A stretch of DNA of 64,000 nt from positions 1,215,001 through 1,279,000 of the forward strand of contig NZ_JAHSTX010000001.1 of assembly GCF_019145375.1 (NCBI RefSeq). Direction: 5' to 3'. A model generated the notes under the pieces. The model had not been told where the DNA came from. It saw nothing but the letters and a program-made list of their open reading frames with translations, and searched no databases. Position 1 is the first letter of the stretch. Every line of letters begins with the position of its first letter. Of the stretch, positions 9,088 through 16,356 are shown piece after piece. Position numbers and translations under genes: made by a program. The stretch comes from Pseudomonas triticicola. GTDB lineage: Bacteria > Pseudomonadota > Gammaproteobacteria > Pseudomonadales > Pseudomonadaceae.

Positions 9088-10026
9088 TTGAACATCTTTC
9101 GACTGAAACCTGCCGAGCCATCGGCCGACGAGTTGCTGCACAGCGAAGCCCGCGACTGGCTGATTCTGCTGACCTCGGGCCGCGCCACCGTCGCCGACGC
9201 CCGCGCCCTGCGCGAATGGTGCGCGCAAAGCGGCGAACATGCCCAGGCGTTCGAAGAAGCCAAGCGGCTGTGGCATCACCTGCAACCGGCCGCCGAAGCC
9301 GTGCAGGGCCGACGCAGCTTCGGTCGACGGGCATTTCTCGGCGGCGCGATTGCCGCGTCCGCCGCATTCCTGCTGGTGCGCGGCACGATTCCCGGTGGCT
9401 TCGAAGGGCTGGGCGCCGACTACATCACCGAAGTCGGCCAACAGCGCCGAGTCGAACCGGCGCAAGGCGTCAGCCTCGAACTCAACACCCAGACCCGCAT
9501 CAACCAGCGCAGCGTCGAGAACGGCGTGCAGGGCTTTGAACTGGTCAGCGGCGAAGTCGAAGTGCAAACCGCACGCCTGCCACTGGCGATGCAGGCCGGA
9601 GCAGGGTGGTTGCGCGCCAGTCAGGCCCGCTTCAACCTGCGCAACACCGACCAGCAAGTCTGCGTGACCTGCCTCGACGGCGCGGTCGACGTCGCCATCG
9701 ACGGCCGCAACCTGCGCCTCGAAGCGGGCCAGCAAGTTACCTACGACGCACGGCAAATCGGCAACGTGCAAACCGTCGACACCGCCGCCGTGATGAACTG
9801 GCGCCAGCAAGTGCTGGTGTTCAACGGCGCGACCCTCAGCCAGATGATCGACGAAATCAACCGCTACCGCCCCGGCATGCTCCTGCTGCTCAACCGCGAA
9901 CTCGGCCAACGCCGCGTCCAGGCCCGCTTCAACCTCGACCAACTCGCCGGCGTCGCCCTGCTGATCCGCGACGCCTACGGCATCAAATGCACCGAACTGC
10001 CGGGCGGCGTCGTCGTCCTCAGCTAA
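9088..10026 (+). CDS. vreR: FecR-like anti-sigma factor VreR
   Basis: 312 aa, starting at a TTG codon (no ATG is available before MNIFRLK). Residues 1-75 are the cytoplasmic sigma-binding domain (ARDWLILLTSGRATVADARALREW). One membrane segment spans about 82-98 (AFLGGAIAASAAFLLV), preceded by two arginines. Then come a FecR periplasmic domain (about 110-205) and a C-terminal STN-like domain (MIDEINRYRPG...YGIKCTELPGGVVVL), which can contact VreA. The role is to transmit the periplasmic signal to VreI. It is separated from vreI by 32 bases and followed by a REP array. Confidence 0.88.
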   Translation: MNIFRLKPAEPSADELLHSEARDWLILLTSGRATVADARALREWCAQSGEHAQAFEEAKRLWHHLQPAAEAVQGRRSFGRRAFLGGAIAASAAFLLVRGTIPGGFEGLGADYITEVGQQRRVEPAQGVSLELNTQTRINQRSVENGVQGFELVSGEVEVQTARLPLAMQAGAGWLRASQARFNLRNTDQQVCVTCLDGAVDVAIDGRNLRLEAGQQVTYDARQIGNVQTVDTAAVMNWRQQVLVFNGATLSQMIDEINRYRPGMLLLLNRELGQRRVQARFNLDQLAGVALLIRDAYGIKCTELPGGVVVLS

Positions 10027-10048
10027 CTGCCTGCCACACACAGATCCC

Positions 10049-10505
10049 CTGTGGGAGCGAGCCTGCTCGCGAAAGCGGTTGCCCAACTGACCAATATCCT
10101 CCGGTCGCACTCGAACCCTGTGGGAGCTGGCTTGCCAGCGATAACGGCCTAACAGCCAACCAAGCTAAAGCTGACTGCCCCTAATTCAATTGTGGGAGCG
10201 AGCCTGCTCGCGAATGCGGTTGCCCAACTGACCAATATCTTCCGGTCGCACTCGATCCCTGTGGGAGCTGGCTTGCCAGCGATGACGGCCTAACAGCCAC
10301 CCAACCTGCAACTGACTGCCGCCAACCCAACTGTGGGAGCGAGCCTGCTCGCGAAAGCGGTTGCCCAACTGACCAATACCTTCCGGTCGCACTCGATCCC
10401 TGTGGGAGCTGGCTTGCCAGCGATGACGGCCTAACAGCCCACCAACCTGCAACTGACCGCCCCCAACCCAATTGTGGGAGCGAGCCTGCTCGCGAAAGCG
10501 GTCTA
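10049..10505. repeat. Tandem array of mixed REP units (period about 140 bp)
   Basis: A unit of about 140 bases is repeated just over three times. GGAGCGAGCCTGCTCGCGAA starts near 10053, 10194, 10334 and 10475, and GGAGCTGGCTTGCCAGCGAT lies about 70 bases after each of the first three. The linkers (for example TTGCCCAACTGACCAATA and CTTCCGGTCGCACTCGA) are also nearly identical between copies. The palindromes are in direct orientation within the array. It fills the gap between the convergent vreR and hxcW genes. Confidence 0.92.
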
Positions 10506-10577
10506 CCAGTGGCAACAACATTGACTGACCCACCGCAATGAGCAGGCTCACTCCTACGAAAACTGCGGTGATCCCGG

Positions 10578-11186
10578 CTATTGCAACAACCCAATCACCT
10601 GCCGATACCGCTCAACCCCCTGCGCCGTCTGCCGACTCAAACTAATCTCCAACCCCAACGGATCCTCCCGCCGATTGCCACTCAACTGCCGCCATCCCTT
10701 ATCCACCTCCCAAACCCGCACCTGCACATCACTCACCTCACTCAACACCGCCACCCCATTCCCAGGCGCCGGCAACGGATAGCGACTGCGCGCCTCAGCC
10801 ACCGCCCGATACAACGTATCCCCCTTGACCCACCACCGTACCCGCTGCAACGCCCCCGGCTGATCCGCCGCGCTACGAATAATGTCCAGCCGAAACCCCT
10901 TGCTTTCACTACTGCGCACAGTCACCGCCGGCGGCGCAATCGGCGCCTCATCCTCAGCCCCGACCTTGCGCGGCTCGCTCAACTCCACCCCGGCGCGCAT
11001 GTCCACATCCCGCTGCAACTGATTCAACACCCGCAACAACCCGTCGCTCTGCTCACTGCTCGCCTGCAAATGACTGTCCGCCCGCGTCACACTGTCCAGC
11101 CCGCGCCAGGCAATCAGACTCACCACCGCCATCAGCAGAATCGCGACCATCACCTCAATCAGAGTGAACCCTTGCTGAGTCTTCAT
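10578..11186 (-). CDS. hxcW: Type II secretion minor pseudopilin GspJ/HxcW
   Basis: 202 aa from ATG 11186, which overlaps the hxcU stop by 4 bases (ATGA). The N-terminus MKTQQG/FTLIEVMVAILL is a prepilin signal, cut after Gly6 with Glu at mature position 5. The body matches GspJ (QLQRDVDMRAGVE, RVRWWVKGDTLYR). GspJ forms the pseudopilus tip with GspI and GspK. It is the distal gene of a two-gene minus-strand operon (hxcU-hxcW) divergent from hxcP. Confidence 0.9.
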   Translation of the reverse strand: MKTQQGFTLIEVMVAILLMAVVSLIAWRGLDSVTRADSHLQASSEQSDGLLRVLNQLQRDVDMRAGVELSEPRKVGAEDEAPIAPPAVTVRSSESKGFRLDIIRSAADQPGALQRVRWWVKGDTLYRAVAEARSRYPLPAPGNGVAVLSEVSDVQVRVWEVDKGWRQLSGNRREDPLGLEISLSRQTAQGVERYRQVIGLLQ

Positions 11187-11629
11187 TGAACACTGATCCG
11201 CCCACTGCCATCGCGCAGCACACTCAGCCGATTGGCCCCATCCGACAAAACCAGCCGCAACGGCGGATTGATCCACTCGGCATTCAGCACCACCGTCTGC
11301 CGAGGCTCCACACGCACCTCGACCTTCGGGCTCTGCCACGCACGCGGCCGCAACTGCGCATCCTCCTTGAACGACTCAAACCCCACGCCATCATCCCCAC
11401 GCCGACCAAAGCGAAACCCCTTGGCATCCGCCACCCACACAATCGGCCGCCCATCCGCGCGAGCCTCGGCCTGCGCCACCTGCAGCAACTGCGCAACCCG
11501 CTCGGCATCCTTGCGCAACAACTGCAACGGATCGGGCCTGATACTCAGGCTGATCGCGGCACTGGCAATCCCGATGATCACCAGCACCACCATCAACTCG
11601 ATCAACGTAAAACCCTGCTGCCTGCTCAT
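11183..11629 (-). CDS. hxcU: Type II secretion minor pseudopilin GspH/HxcU
   Basis: 148 aa from ATG 11629 (AAGGAG 10 bases upstream). Prepilin leader MSRQQG/FTLIELMVVLVIIG. The C-terminal part (PLRLVLSDGANRLSVLRDGSGR) fits the GspH family. It is inner-membrane processed and then incorporated near the pseudopilus tip. It is translationally coupled to hxcW and divergent from hxcP across about 120 bases that must hold both promoters. Confidence 0.9.
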   Translation of the reverse strand: MSRQQGFTLIELMVVLVIIGIASAAISLSIRPDPLQLLRKDAERVAQLLQVAQAEARADGRPIVWVADAKGFRFGRRGDDGVGFESFKEDAQLRPRAWQSPKVEVRVEPRQTVVLNAEWINPPLRLVLSDGANRLSVLRDGSGRISVQ

Positions 11630-11749
11630 CACCCACGCGCTCCTTGGCGTCCCACCCCATCGTGCCCGGCGAACATGTAAGGCATGTGAAATAAAACGGA
11701 GAGAATTGCCGCGTAGTCTGGCAACAGGGACAACAAGGAGCGACAACCC

Positions 11750-12181
11750 ATGAAATTCACCGCACGGATTACCCCGGCGCAAACCGTCCAGGCCCTGGCA
11801 CTGCTCGCCGCCCTGGTGGGCGTCGCGACGTGGTCGTCGCTGCTGCTGACCTCGGCGGAATCCCACACGCCCGCAGCCGCTCCGCAAGTGCTCGCGGCGA
11901 GAAGCGATAGCCCGGCGTTGCAGTGGTTCTCCAATGAGACCGCACCGGTGGACATCAAGGTGAGTGGGGTGATCGCGGGCGGGAGCGGGACGGTAGCGAT
12001 ATTGAGTTTGAATGATGGCGCGCCGAGGAGTTTTTTGGTGGGGGAGAAGATTGGGGGTGGGGTGAAGTTGGTGGGGGTTGAGGGGGATGGGGTGGTGATT
12101 GAGCGGGGTGGGGAGAGGGTGAGGTTGGGGGTGGAGAGGTTGGGGGAGGGGGTGGTTTTGCCTAGGTTGGTGAGGCCTTGA
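11750..12181 (+). CDS. hxcP: Type II secretion inner-membrane protein GspC/HxcP
   Basis: 143 aa. One membrane segment (residues about 12-34, VQALALLAALVGVATWSSLLL), then a linker and the periplasmic homology region (VDIKVSGVIAGGSGTVAILSLNDGAPRSFLVGEKI). There is no C-terminal PDZ or coiled-coil domain, as in the short Hxc version. GspC links the inner-membrane platform to the secretin. The last 140 bases are extremely G-rich on the coding strand (runs such as GGGGGTTGAGGGGGATGGGG) and encode a Gly/Val/Glu/Arg pattern. The foreign AT-rich segment begins right after its stop. Confidence 0.85.
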   Translation: MKFTARITPAQTVQALALLAALVGVATWSSLLLTSAESHTPAAAPQVLAARSDSPALQWFSNETAPVDIKVSGVIAGGSGTVAILSLNDGAPRSFLVGEKIGGGVKLVGVEGDGVVIERGGERVRLGVERLGEGVVLPRLVRP

Positions 12182-12530
12182 ATTGAAAGATCGAGTCAGC
12201 CATTTTGCTGCTGCCCCTCTTGGCCTGCCCGTTCAAGCGGCTCGACGAGAGAGTAAGGTGAATAAACAAAGCATTTGATTGCTTTCGGCAAGAGCAATCA
12301 TGTCACGACATACCGCTATCCTACAGAAAAGCAATCTACTCATTGATGGGACCTTGAAGGCAGTCCTACATGCTTTTTAGCAGCCATTTTCTTAGTAGAA
12401 CATCCTTGAAGGGTTGGAGGAACGCGTAGTGGAAAACTTTAATGTGCGCCAAAAAGCAGGCTACATTTGTAATGAGATAGACGTATTTTTCATTTTCTGT
12501 TCGTAGATTACAGGGTAAAGGGGAGAGGGA
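12182..12530 (+). other. Left flank of inserted segment; no protein gene seen
   Basis: About 350 bases between hxcP and the deaminase gene. GC drops here compared with the Hxc genes. No convincing ORF is found. AvcD-type deaminases are paired with a short inhibitory RNA (AvcI) encoded directly upstream, so this is where such an RNA would lie; I see no feature that proves one. The downstream start has GGGGAGAGGGA just before the ATG at 12531. Confidence 0.35.
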
Positions 12531-12752
12531 ATGTCGATAAAGACCGGTGAAGCAATAAGTGGGGTTTACAGTGACGCAAATAACTTTCTGATAATTGGCC
12601 TGACGGGGCGTACTGGTTCAGGATGCTCTACGGCCGCTAGCAAGCTGGGCGGCACAAGTTTCGAATTTCCTGCGGACGGCTATGAAGGGCTCACGGAGAA
12701 CGAGTTAAAAAAACATAAAATAATTCATAAGTACTTAAAGAGTAATGACTGA
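12531..12752 (+). pseudogene. AvcD-like deaminase, N-terminal P-loop fragment (ends at in-frame TGA)
   Basis: 73 codons from a well-placed ATG (GGGGAGAGGGA upstream). It carries a nucleotide-kinase-like P-loop, IIGLTGRTGSGCSTAA (residues about 20-35). It ends at TGA (12750-12752), but the same frame stays open on both sides: the next codons read TSFYKIEV and run straight into the downstream deaminase ORF. AvcD-type antiphage proteins have exactly this order, N-terminal P-loop domain then C-terminal dCMP/dCTP deaminase domain. I infer a single TGG-to-TGA change that splits the gene. A split two-polypeptide protein or read-through cannot be excluded. Confidence 0.75.
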
Positions 12753-12773
12753 ACTTCTTTTTATAAGATTGAG

Positions 12774-14330
12774 GTGCGATCCTTAATTACATATCACCTA
12801 TTGCTTTTAGAAAGAGAACCGTTTGTCTCGTACTTAGTAGGGGTCTCGGGTGCAGGCATTAAGCAAGAGTCCGCAGCAGCGATTTATGATGAGTCAAATA
12901 AGGTGCGAGAGGAAATTCTCCGGCTTCATTCGTTTAATGGGAAGGTTGATCCTAGCGAGTTAGAGTCATGGATAGATCTTTATTTTTCAACCTTGCCGCG
13001 TGTTGCTGAGAGTTTAAGGGAAAGCTTAGGTGGGGCTGGTTTTACCAAGCTTTACCAAAACTCTGGTGACAATATTAGATCCTCAGGTCTTGCAAATAGT
13101 AATATCTTTGACGCCGGCAAGATATTTAATTTTCCAAAGCATTTAAATTTTTTGATTAAGCTTGTTCGAAAATCCACAATAGCAAAAGGAGTTCCGTGCA
13201 GGGTTGTTATAGATGCGATTAGAAATCCGTATGAGGCATTCTTTTTAAAAAGGAGGTATGCAAACTTCTATCTGATATCCGTGAATACGCCTAATTCGAA
13301 AAGATTGAGTAGTTTGCATGAGTATAGAAAGCTTTCAATAAGGGAGATTTCGGATCTCGATAACAAGGAGTATCCTGGAAAACTTTCCGGGGCGAATAAA
13401 TTTATCGCGCAAAATATTCAGGCTTGTATCGAGATTGCTGATATTCATATTCACAACTCCAAAACTAGCGAGTTCAATCAAAATGACTTGGTGAGTCAGC
13501 TAGCATGGTACCTAGCGCTTATGATGCATCCTGGGTTAGTGATGCCGACGTCAGTTGAAAACTGTATGCAAATAGCTTATACGGTCAAGCAAAGCTCTGG
13601 CTGTATTTCGCGACAGGTTGGGGCTGTGGTAACAGATACTGGTTACAGTGTAAAAAGTGTCGGCTGGAACAGCACTCCCCAAGGACAAACTCCATGCCTG
13701 TTAAGAAGTGCCGAGGACTTACTGAGCGGAATTAATGGTGCCGATTATAGTGAGTATGAAAAAAACGATAATGTGTTCCGCAAAGCTTTAAGTGATAAGT
13801 ATTTTGATTTGATAAGAACTGGCGCCACTCAAAAACGAAATATCCCGTTTTGCTTCAAAGCGCTACAAAATGAAATTGAGGGTGAAAAGAATCAAGTTCA
13901 CACGAGATCACTTCATGCAGAAGAAAATGCTTTTTTGCAAATTGCAAAATTTGGTGGGCAAAAACTTATTGGGGGTGTTTTGTTTACTACCGCTAGCCCC
14001 TGTGAACTTTGTGCAAAAAAAGCGTATCAACTGGGTGTCACTAAAATAATATACATCGATCCCTATCCAGGCATTGCTACTGATCATATTCTTTCTGTCG
14101 GTGCAAAGAAGCCAATACTTGAACTATTTCGAGGAGCAGTAGGGCGTGCTTTTTATCAACTTTATCAGCCTTTGATGCCTTATAAGGATGAGTTGGAGTT
14201 GTTGTATGATATTCCTTCTTATCATAACCCTGAGAGTCCATCGAAAAGCTTCCTAATGAATGAGAATGAAAGGTTGCACGCTCAGGTCGATGCTTTAAAA
14301 AATGAATTACGCAAATCAAAAGAAAATTAG
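12774..14330 (+). CDS. AvcD-like cytidine/dCMP deaminase-type defence protein, C-terminal part
   Basis: 518 aa if translation restarts at the GTG at 12774, in the same frame as the preceding fragment; no strong ribosome site is seen. The first about 240 residues complete the kinase-like domain (VVIDAIRNPYEAFFLKRRY). The C-terminal deaminase domain has the zinc ligands HAE (SLHAEENAF) and PCxxC (SPCELCAKKAYQLG). In the AvcD family the protein deaminates deoxycytidine nucleotides during phage infection, depleting the dNTP pool. Base composition is AT-rich and codon use differs from the Hxc neighbours, indicating transfer. Activity is doubtful because the P-loop has been cut off. Confidence 0.8.
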   Translation: MRSLITYHLLLLEREPFVSYLVGVSGAGIKQESAAAIYDESNKVREEILRLHSFNGKVDPSELESWIDLYFSTLPRVAESLRESLGGAGFTKLYQNSGDNIRSSGLANSNIFDAGKIFNFPKHLNFLIKLVRKSTIAKGVPCRVVIDAIRNPYEAFFLKRRYANFYLISVNTPNSKRLSSLHEYRKLSIREISDLDNKEYPGKLSGANKFIAQNIQACIEIADIHIHNSKTSEFNQNDLVSQLAWYLALMMHPGLVMPTSVENCMQIAYTVKQSSGCISRQVGAVVTDTGYSVKSVGWNSTPQGQTPCLLRSAEDLLSGINGADYSEYEKNDNVFRKALSDKYFDLIRTGATQKRNIPFCFKALQNEIEGEKNQVHTRSLHAEENAFLQIAKFGGQKLIGGVLFTTASPCELCAKKAYQLGVTKIIYIDPYPGIATDHILSVGAKKPILELFRGAVGRAFYQLYQPLMPYKDELELLYDIPSYHNPESPSKSFLMNENERLHAQVDALKNELRKSKEN

Positions 14331-14341
14331 AAGGTTGGAGC

Positions 14342-14366
14342 GGATTTGCTCTCTGGAAGCAAATCC
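14342..14366. terminator. Hairpin after deaminase gene
   Basis: Perfect 9-base stem GGATTTGCT / AGCAAATCC with a 7-base loop, 12 bases after the stop. There is no T tract directly after it, so it is a weak terminator candidate or a structured 3' end between convergent genes. Confidence 0.45.
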
Positions 14367-14452
14367 AAGACCTTTCGCGTTGGCGTCAATTTATTTGCCG
14401 AAAAGTGAACGCCTGTAAATTAATTTGCACATTTTTTATTGTGTTGTCCGTT

Positions 14453-14866
14453 TTAGAGGCAAAATATTTTTTGAATCCATTCTTCATCCTTTCCAAGTTT
14501 GGAGAAAGGGCCATGAATTGAGGCCGCGCAACCTCTTAGCGGAACGTTGCGATCTTTAATGTCTGAAATAATCCAGTCAACATAGATTCTCCATTCGGAA
14601 ATATCTACGTCTTTAACTTTCCCTATTGCAAGGATTGCCATTTCTGATGATCCTTTCCCTAGTAAGCGTTTGACTGCAATACGATCACCTGTCTTTACGT
14701 GCGTAAATCGTTCTTGTTGATTTTTTATGGAGTTTCCTACTCCGGCCTCCTCATTCTCGAATTTATTTGCATCCCAGCAATACCAGTATCCCCGTTGTAA
14801 AAATTTAGGTAGGACGTCTTTTGATCCTCCCCATGTAGCACCTACAAGCCAGTAATTTGTCGTCAT
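14453..14866 (-). CDS. EVE-like domain protein
   Basis: 137 aa. The N-terminal YWLVGATWGGSKDVL and the central THVKTGDRIAVKRLLG fit EVE/PUA-like domains, which bind modified bases and often form the sensor part of restriction or defence proteins. It contains little else, so it would act as a stand-alone reader or with a partner. Its ATG overlaps the stop of the small ORF upstream (ATGA), indicating translational coupling. It belongs to the AT-rich cargo, probably as the last gene of a TIR - small ORF - EVE operon. The EVE assignment rests on a few motifs. Confidence 0.6.
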   Translation of the reverse strand: MTTNYWLVGATWGGSKDVLPKFLQRGYWYCWDANKFENEEAGVGNSIKNQQERFTHVKTGDRIAVKRLLGKGSSEMAILAIGKVKDVDISEWRIYVDWIISDIKDRNVPLRGCAASIHGPFSKLGKDEEWIQKIFCL

Positions 14867-15066
14867 TTTGTACTCGGATCTAGAGTTTGGGAGGAAATGT
14901 GACGTGTTTGGAGATTTTTATACTGAGACTTTTCTATCGGGAACGGAGGCTGAATTGTTGTCTGGTAATATATCAGTCCCCTTGGAGTGCTCTTCTTGTT
15001 TGCATAATCTTTAATGTGATGGGCGCGCTTCAGTTCACGCAAGTTAGCGCGTGAACGTTTTTTCAT
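14863..15066 (-). CDS. Small basic protein of unknown function
   Basis: 67 aa from ATG 15066 (GTGAG a few bases upstream; a TTG start 6 bases earlier is possible). Rich in Lys, Arg and Gln, with no membrane segment and no recognisable domain. Two things support a real gene: the 4-base ATGA overlap with the EVE-like gene, and its position only 72 bases after the TIR-like gene in the same direction. It could be a small partner or regulator of the TIR or EVE proteins. Confidence 0.45.
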   Translation of the reverse strand: MKKRSRANLRELKRAHHIKDYANKKSTPRGLIYYQTTIQPPFPIEKSQYKNLQTRHISSQTLDPSTK

Positions 15067-15138
15067 ATACAACTCACTACGAATTGTTTTTACTTTACCG
15101 CAGAAGCAATCCGCGAAAGCTAAAAGCTAGCAAATAAA

Positions 15139-15972
15139 TCAGAATGGAATATCTGTGTCGAAATTAACTGTACCTACTTTTTTATTTGCCTTGTGGAGCA
15201 GCTCCTCATTTTCAAGAAGATAATCTATCCCGTCGGCAGTTATTGAGAATGCATAATATTCAGATCCGTTATACTCTTCGTCGATAGCGATGCTCTTATC
15301 TAGAAAGCCTACTCTTTCTAGCTTAATCGCCGCTAAACTCAGTATCCCTTGCTCAACACCTTTCAGGTCGTTGAATGTACTCCATACAGATACGCCATTC
15401 GGTGAGCTGGCATAACTTTCAAGAACTTTTGCCAAAAGGCGATGTTCCACGTCACCCAGTTTATAATTGTATCCAGCCTTTCTGCGCGGCTTTTTCTGAA
15501 TATTTAGATCTTGTGAAAGCAAGCTTAAATTTGCAACTTCCTTCTTGATTAGTACGCACGGGTGATTTACAGCGGCCTCCAAATTTCCATCAGACCTTTC
15601 GCCATTGTAATCCGCCGGTGTAAGCCCCAAAAGATCAGTCGGGAAATGCAACTCGGTGTCTCTAGGTTTAACGATGAAGCATCTCTCTTTACCTAGCGTA
15701 CCGACAAATAGGCCAAGTTCAAAAAGCACATTATCTCGTACGATGTGCTTTTTTTGGTCTCTGATTTCTGCGATATCATCTGGTGTAAAAATGAAAATTG
15801 CGAAATCCACGGATTCCGCCATTTTTACCAGAGAGTCAATAGTGTTCTGAGAAAGGTTAAAACCATGCTTCCAAACCGTTACCTCTGCCTGATGATCTAG
15901 GTTTACGTTGAACGCATCAGCCACATCCAAGCTCTCTACTGCTGAAGCTATAAATATTCTTGGCTTTCTCAT
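15139..15972 (-). CDS. TIR-like (CAP12/Pycsar-effector type) nucleotide-binding protein
   Basis: 277 aa. Residues 1-about 150 form a TIR-like domain of the type found in CBASS and Pycsar effectors: PRIFIASAVESL at the start, VDFAIFIFTPDD, and NVLFELGLFVGTLG with the probable catalytic glutamate (Glu85). Such domains cleave NAD+ when activated. Residues about 185-270 look like a winged-helix-type domain (LGDVEHRLLAKVLESYA...AFSITADGIDYLLENEEL). No cyclic-nucleotide synthase gene is visible in the window, so its trigger is unknown. A GGAAG site precedes the ATG. AT-rich, foreign composition. Confidence 0.8.
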   Translation of the reverse strand: MRKPRIFIASAVESLDVADAFNVNLDHQAEVTVWKHGFNLSQNTIDSLVKMAESVDFAIFIFTPDDIAEIRDQKKHIVRDNVLFELGLFVGTLGKERCFIVKPRDTELHFPTDLLGLTPADYNGERSDGNLEAAVNHPCVLIKKEVANLSLLSQDLNIQKKPRRKAGYNYKLGDVEHRLLAKVLESYASSPNGVSVWSTFNDLKGVEQGILSLAAIKLERVGFLDKSIAIDEEYNGSEYYAFSITADGIDYLLENEELLHKANKKVGTVNFDTDIPF

Positions 15973-16356
15973 ATGACTTCCTTAAAAACTCGACCTAGGC
16001 TGACCGCAAATTTTGAGCTAACCAGCAGAAAAAAGCGCAGCTTTAGGGCGTCCAGTGAGCGATTTTTATCCGCATTGTCACACGTTGACCTTGCCAAGAA
16101 TAAACGCAAGCGCTCCATGAAGTATACATACCGCTAGGTGGGGACCTGGTTTACGCATGGCCTCCACCCTTGACGCTTCGAGCGACCTGGCTAACCAGAT
16201 TTTTATCAGGCCTTTTAAGTCGAATCCGGTCGATACAGACTACGCACCTCGGCTAGCAATTCGCCGGCCTAAGTGCAGCGCCGCTTAGCCTAGCCCAGCT
16301 CTGAGTTGAACGAGAGGCCGTACGTCTTGCTGGACTTTAGGAATTACGCGGCGCTT
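15973..16356. other. Gap between PIN and TIR genes; no gene seen
   Basis: About 385 bases without a credible ORF. GC is higher than in the flanking cargo genes. It holds an imperfect hairpin near 16266-16290 (GGCCTAAG...CTTAGCC) on the 3' side of the PIN gene that could end its transcript, although no T tract follows. The TIR-gene promoter should lie in the first 100-150 bases, but no clear boxes are seen. Confidence 0.4.

Noticed and set aside
10049..10594. Repeated palindromes considered as CRISPR or as coding ORFs (121 and 137 aa)
   Set aside because: Linkers between palindromes are conserved, not unique spacers, there are no cas genes, and the motifs are known REP families.
12750..12752. 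TGA as a selenocysteine codon in the deaminase gene
   Set aside because: No SECIS-like hairpin is evident after it, the family has no selenocysteine, and a TGG-to-TGA mutation explains it more simply.
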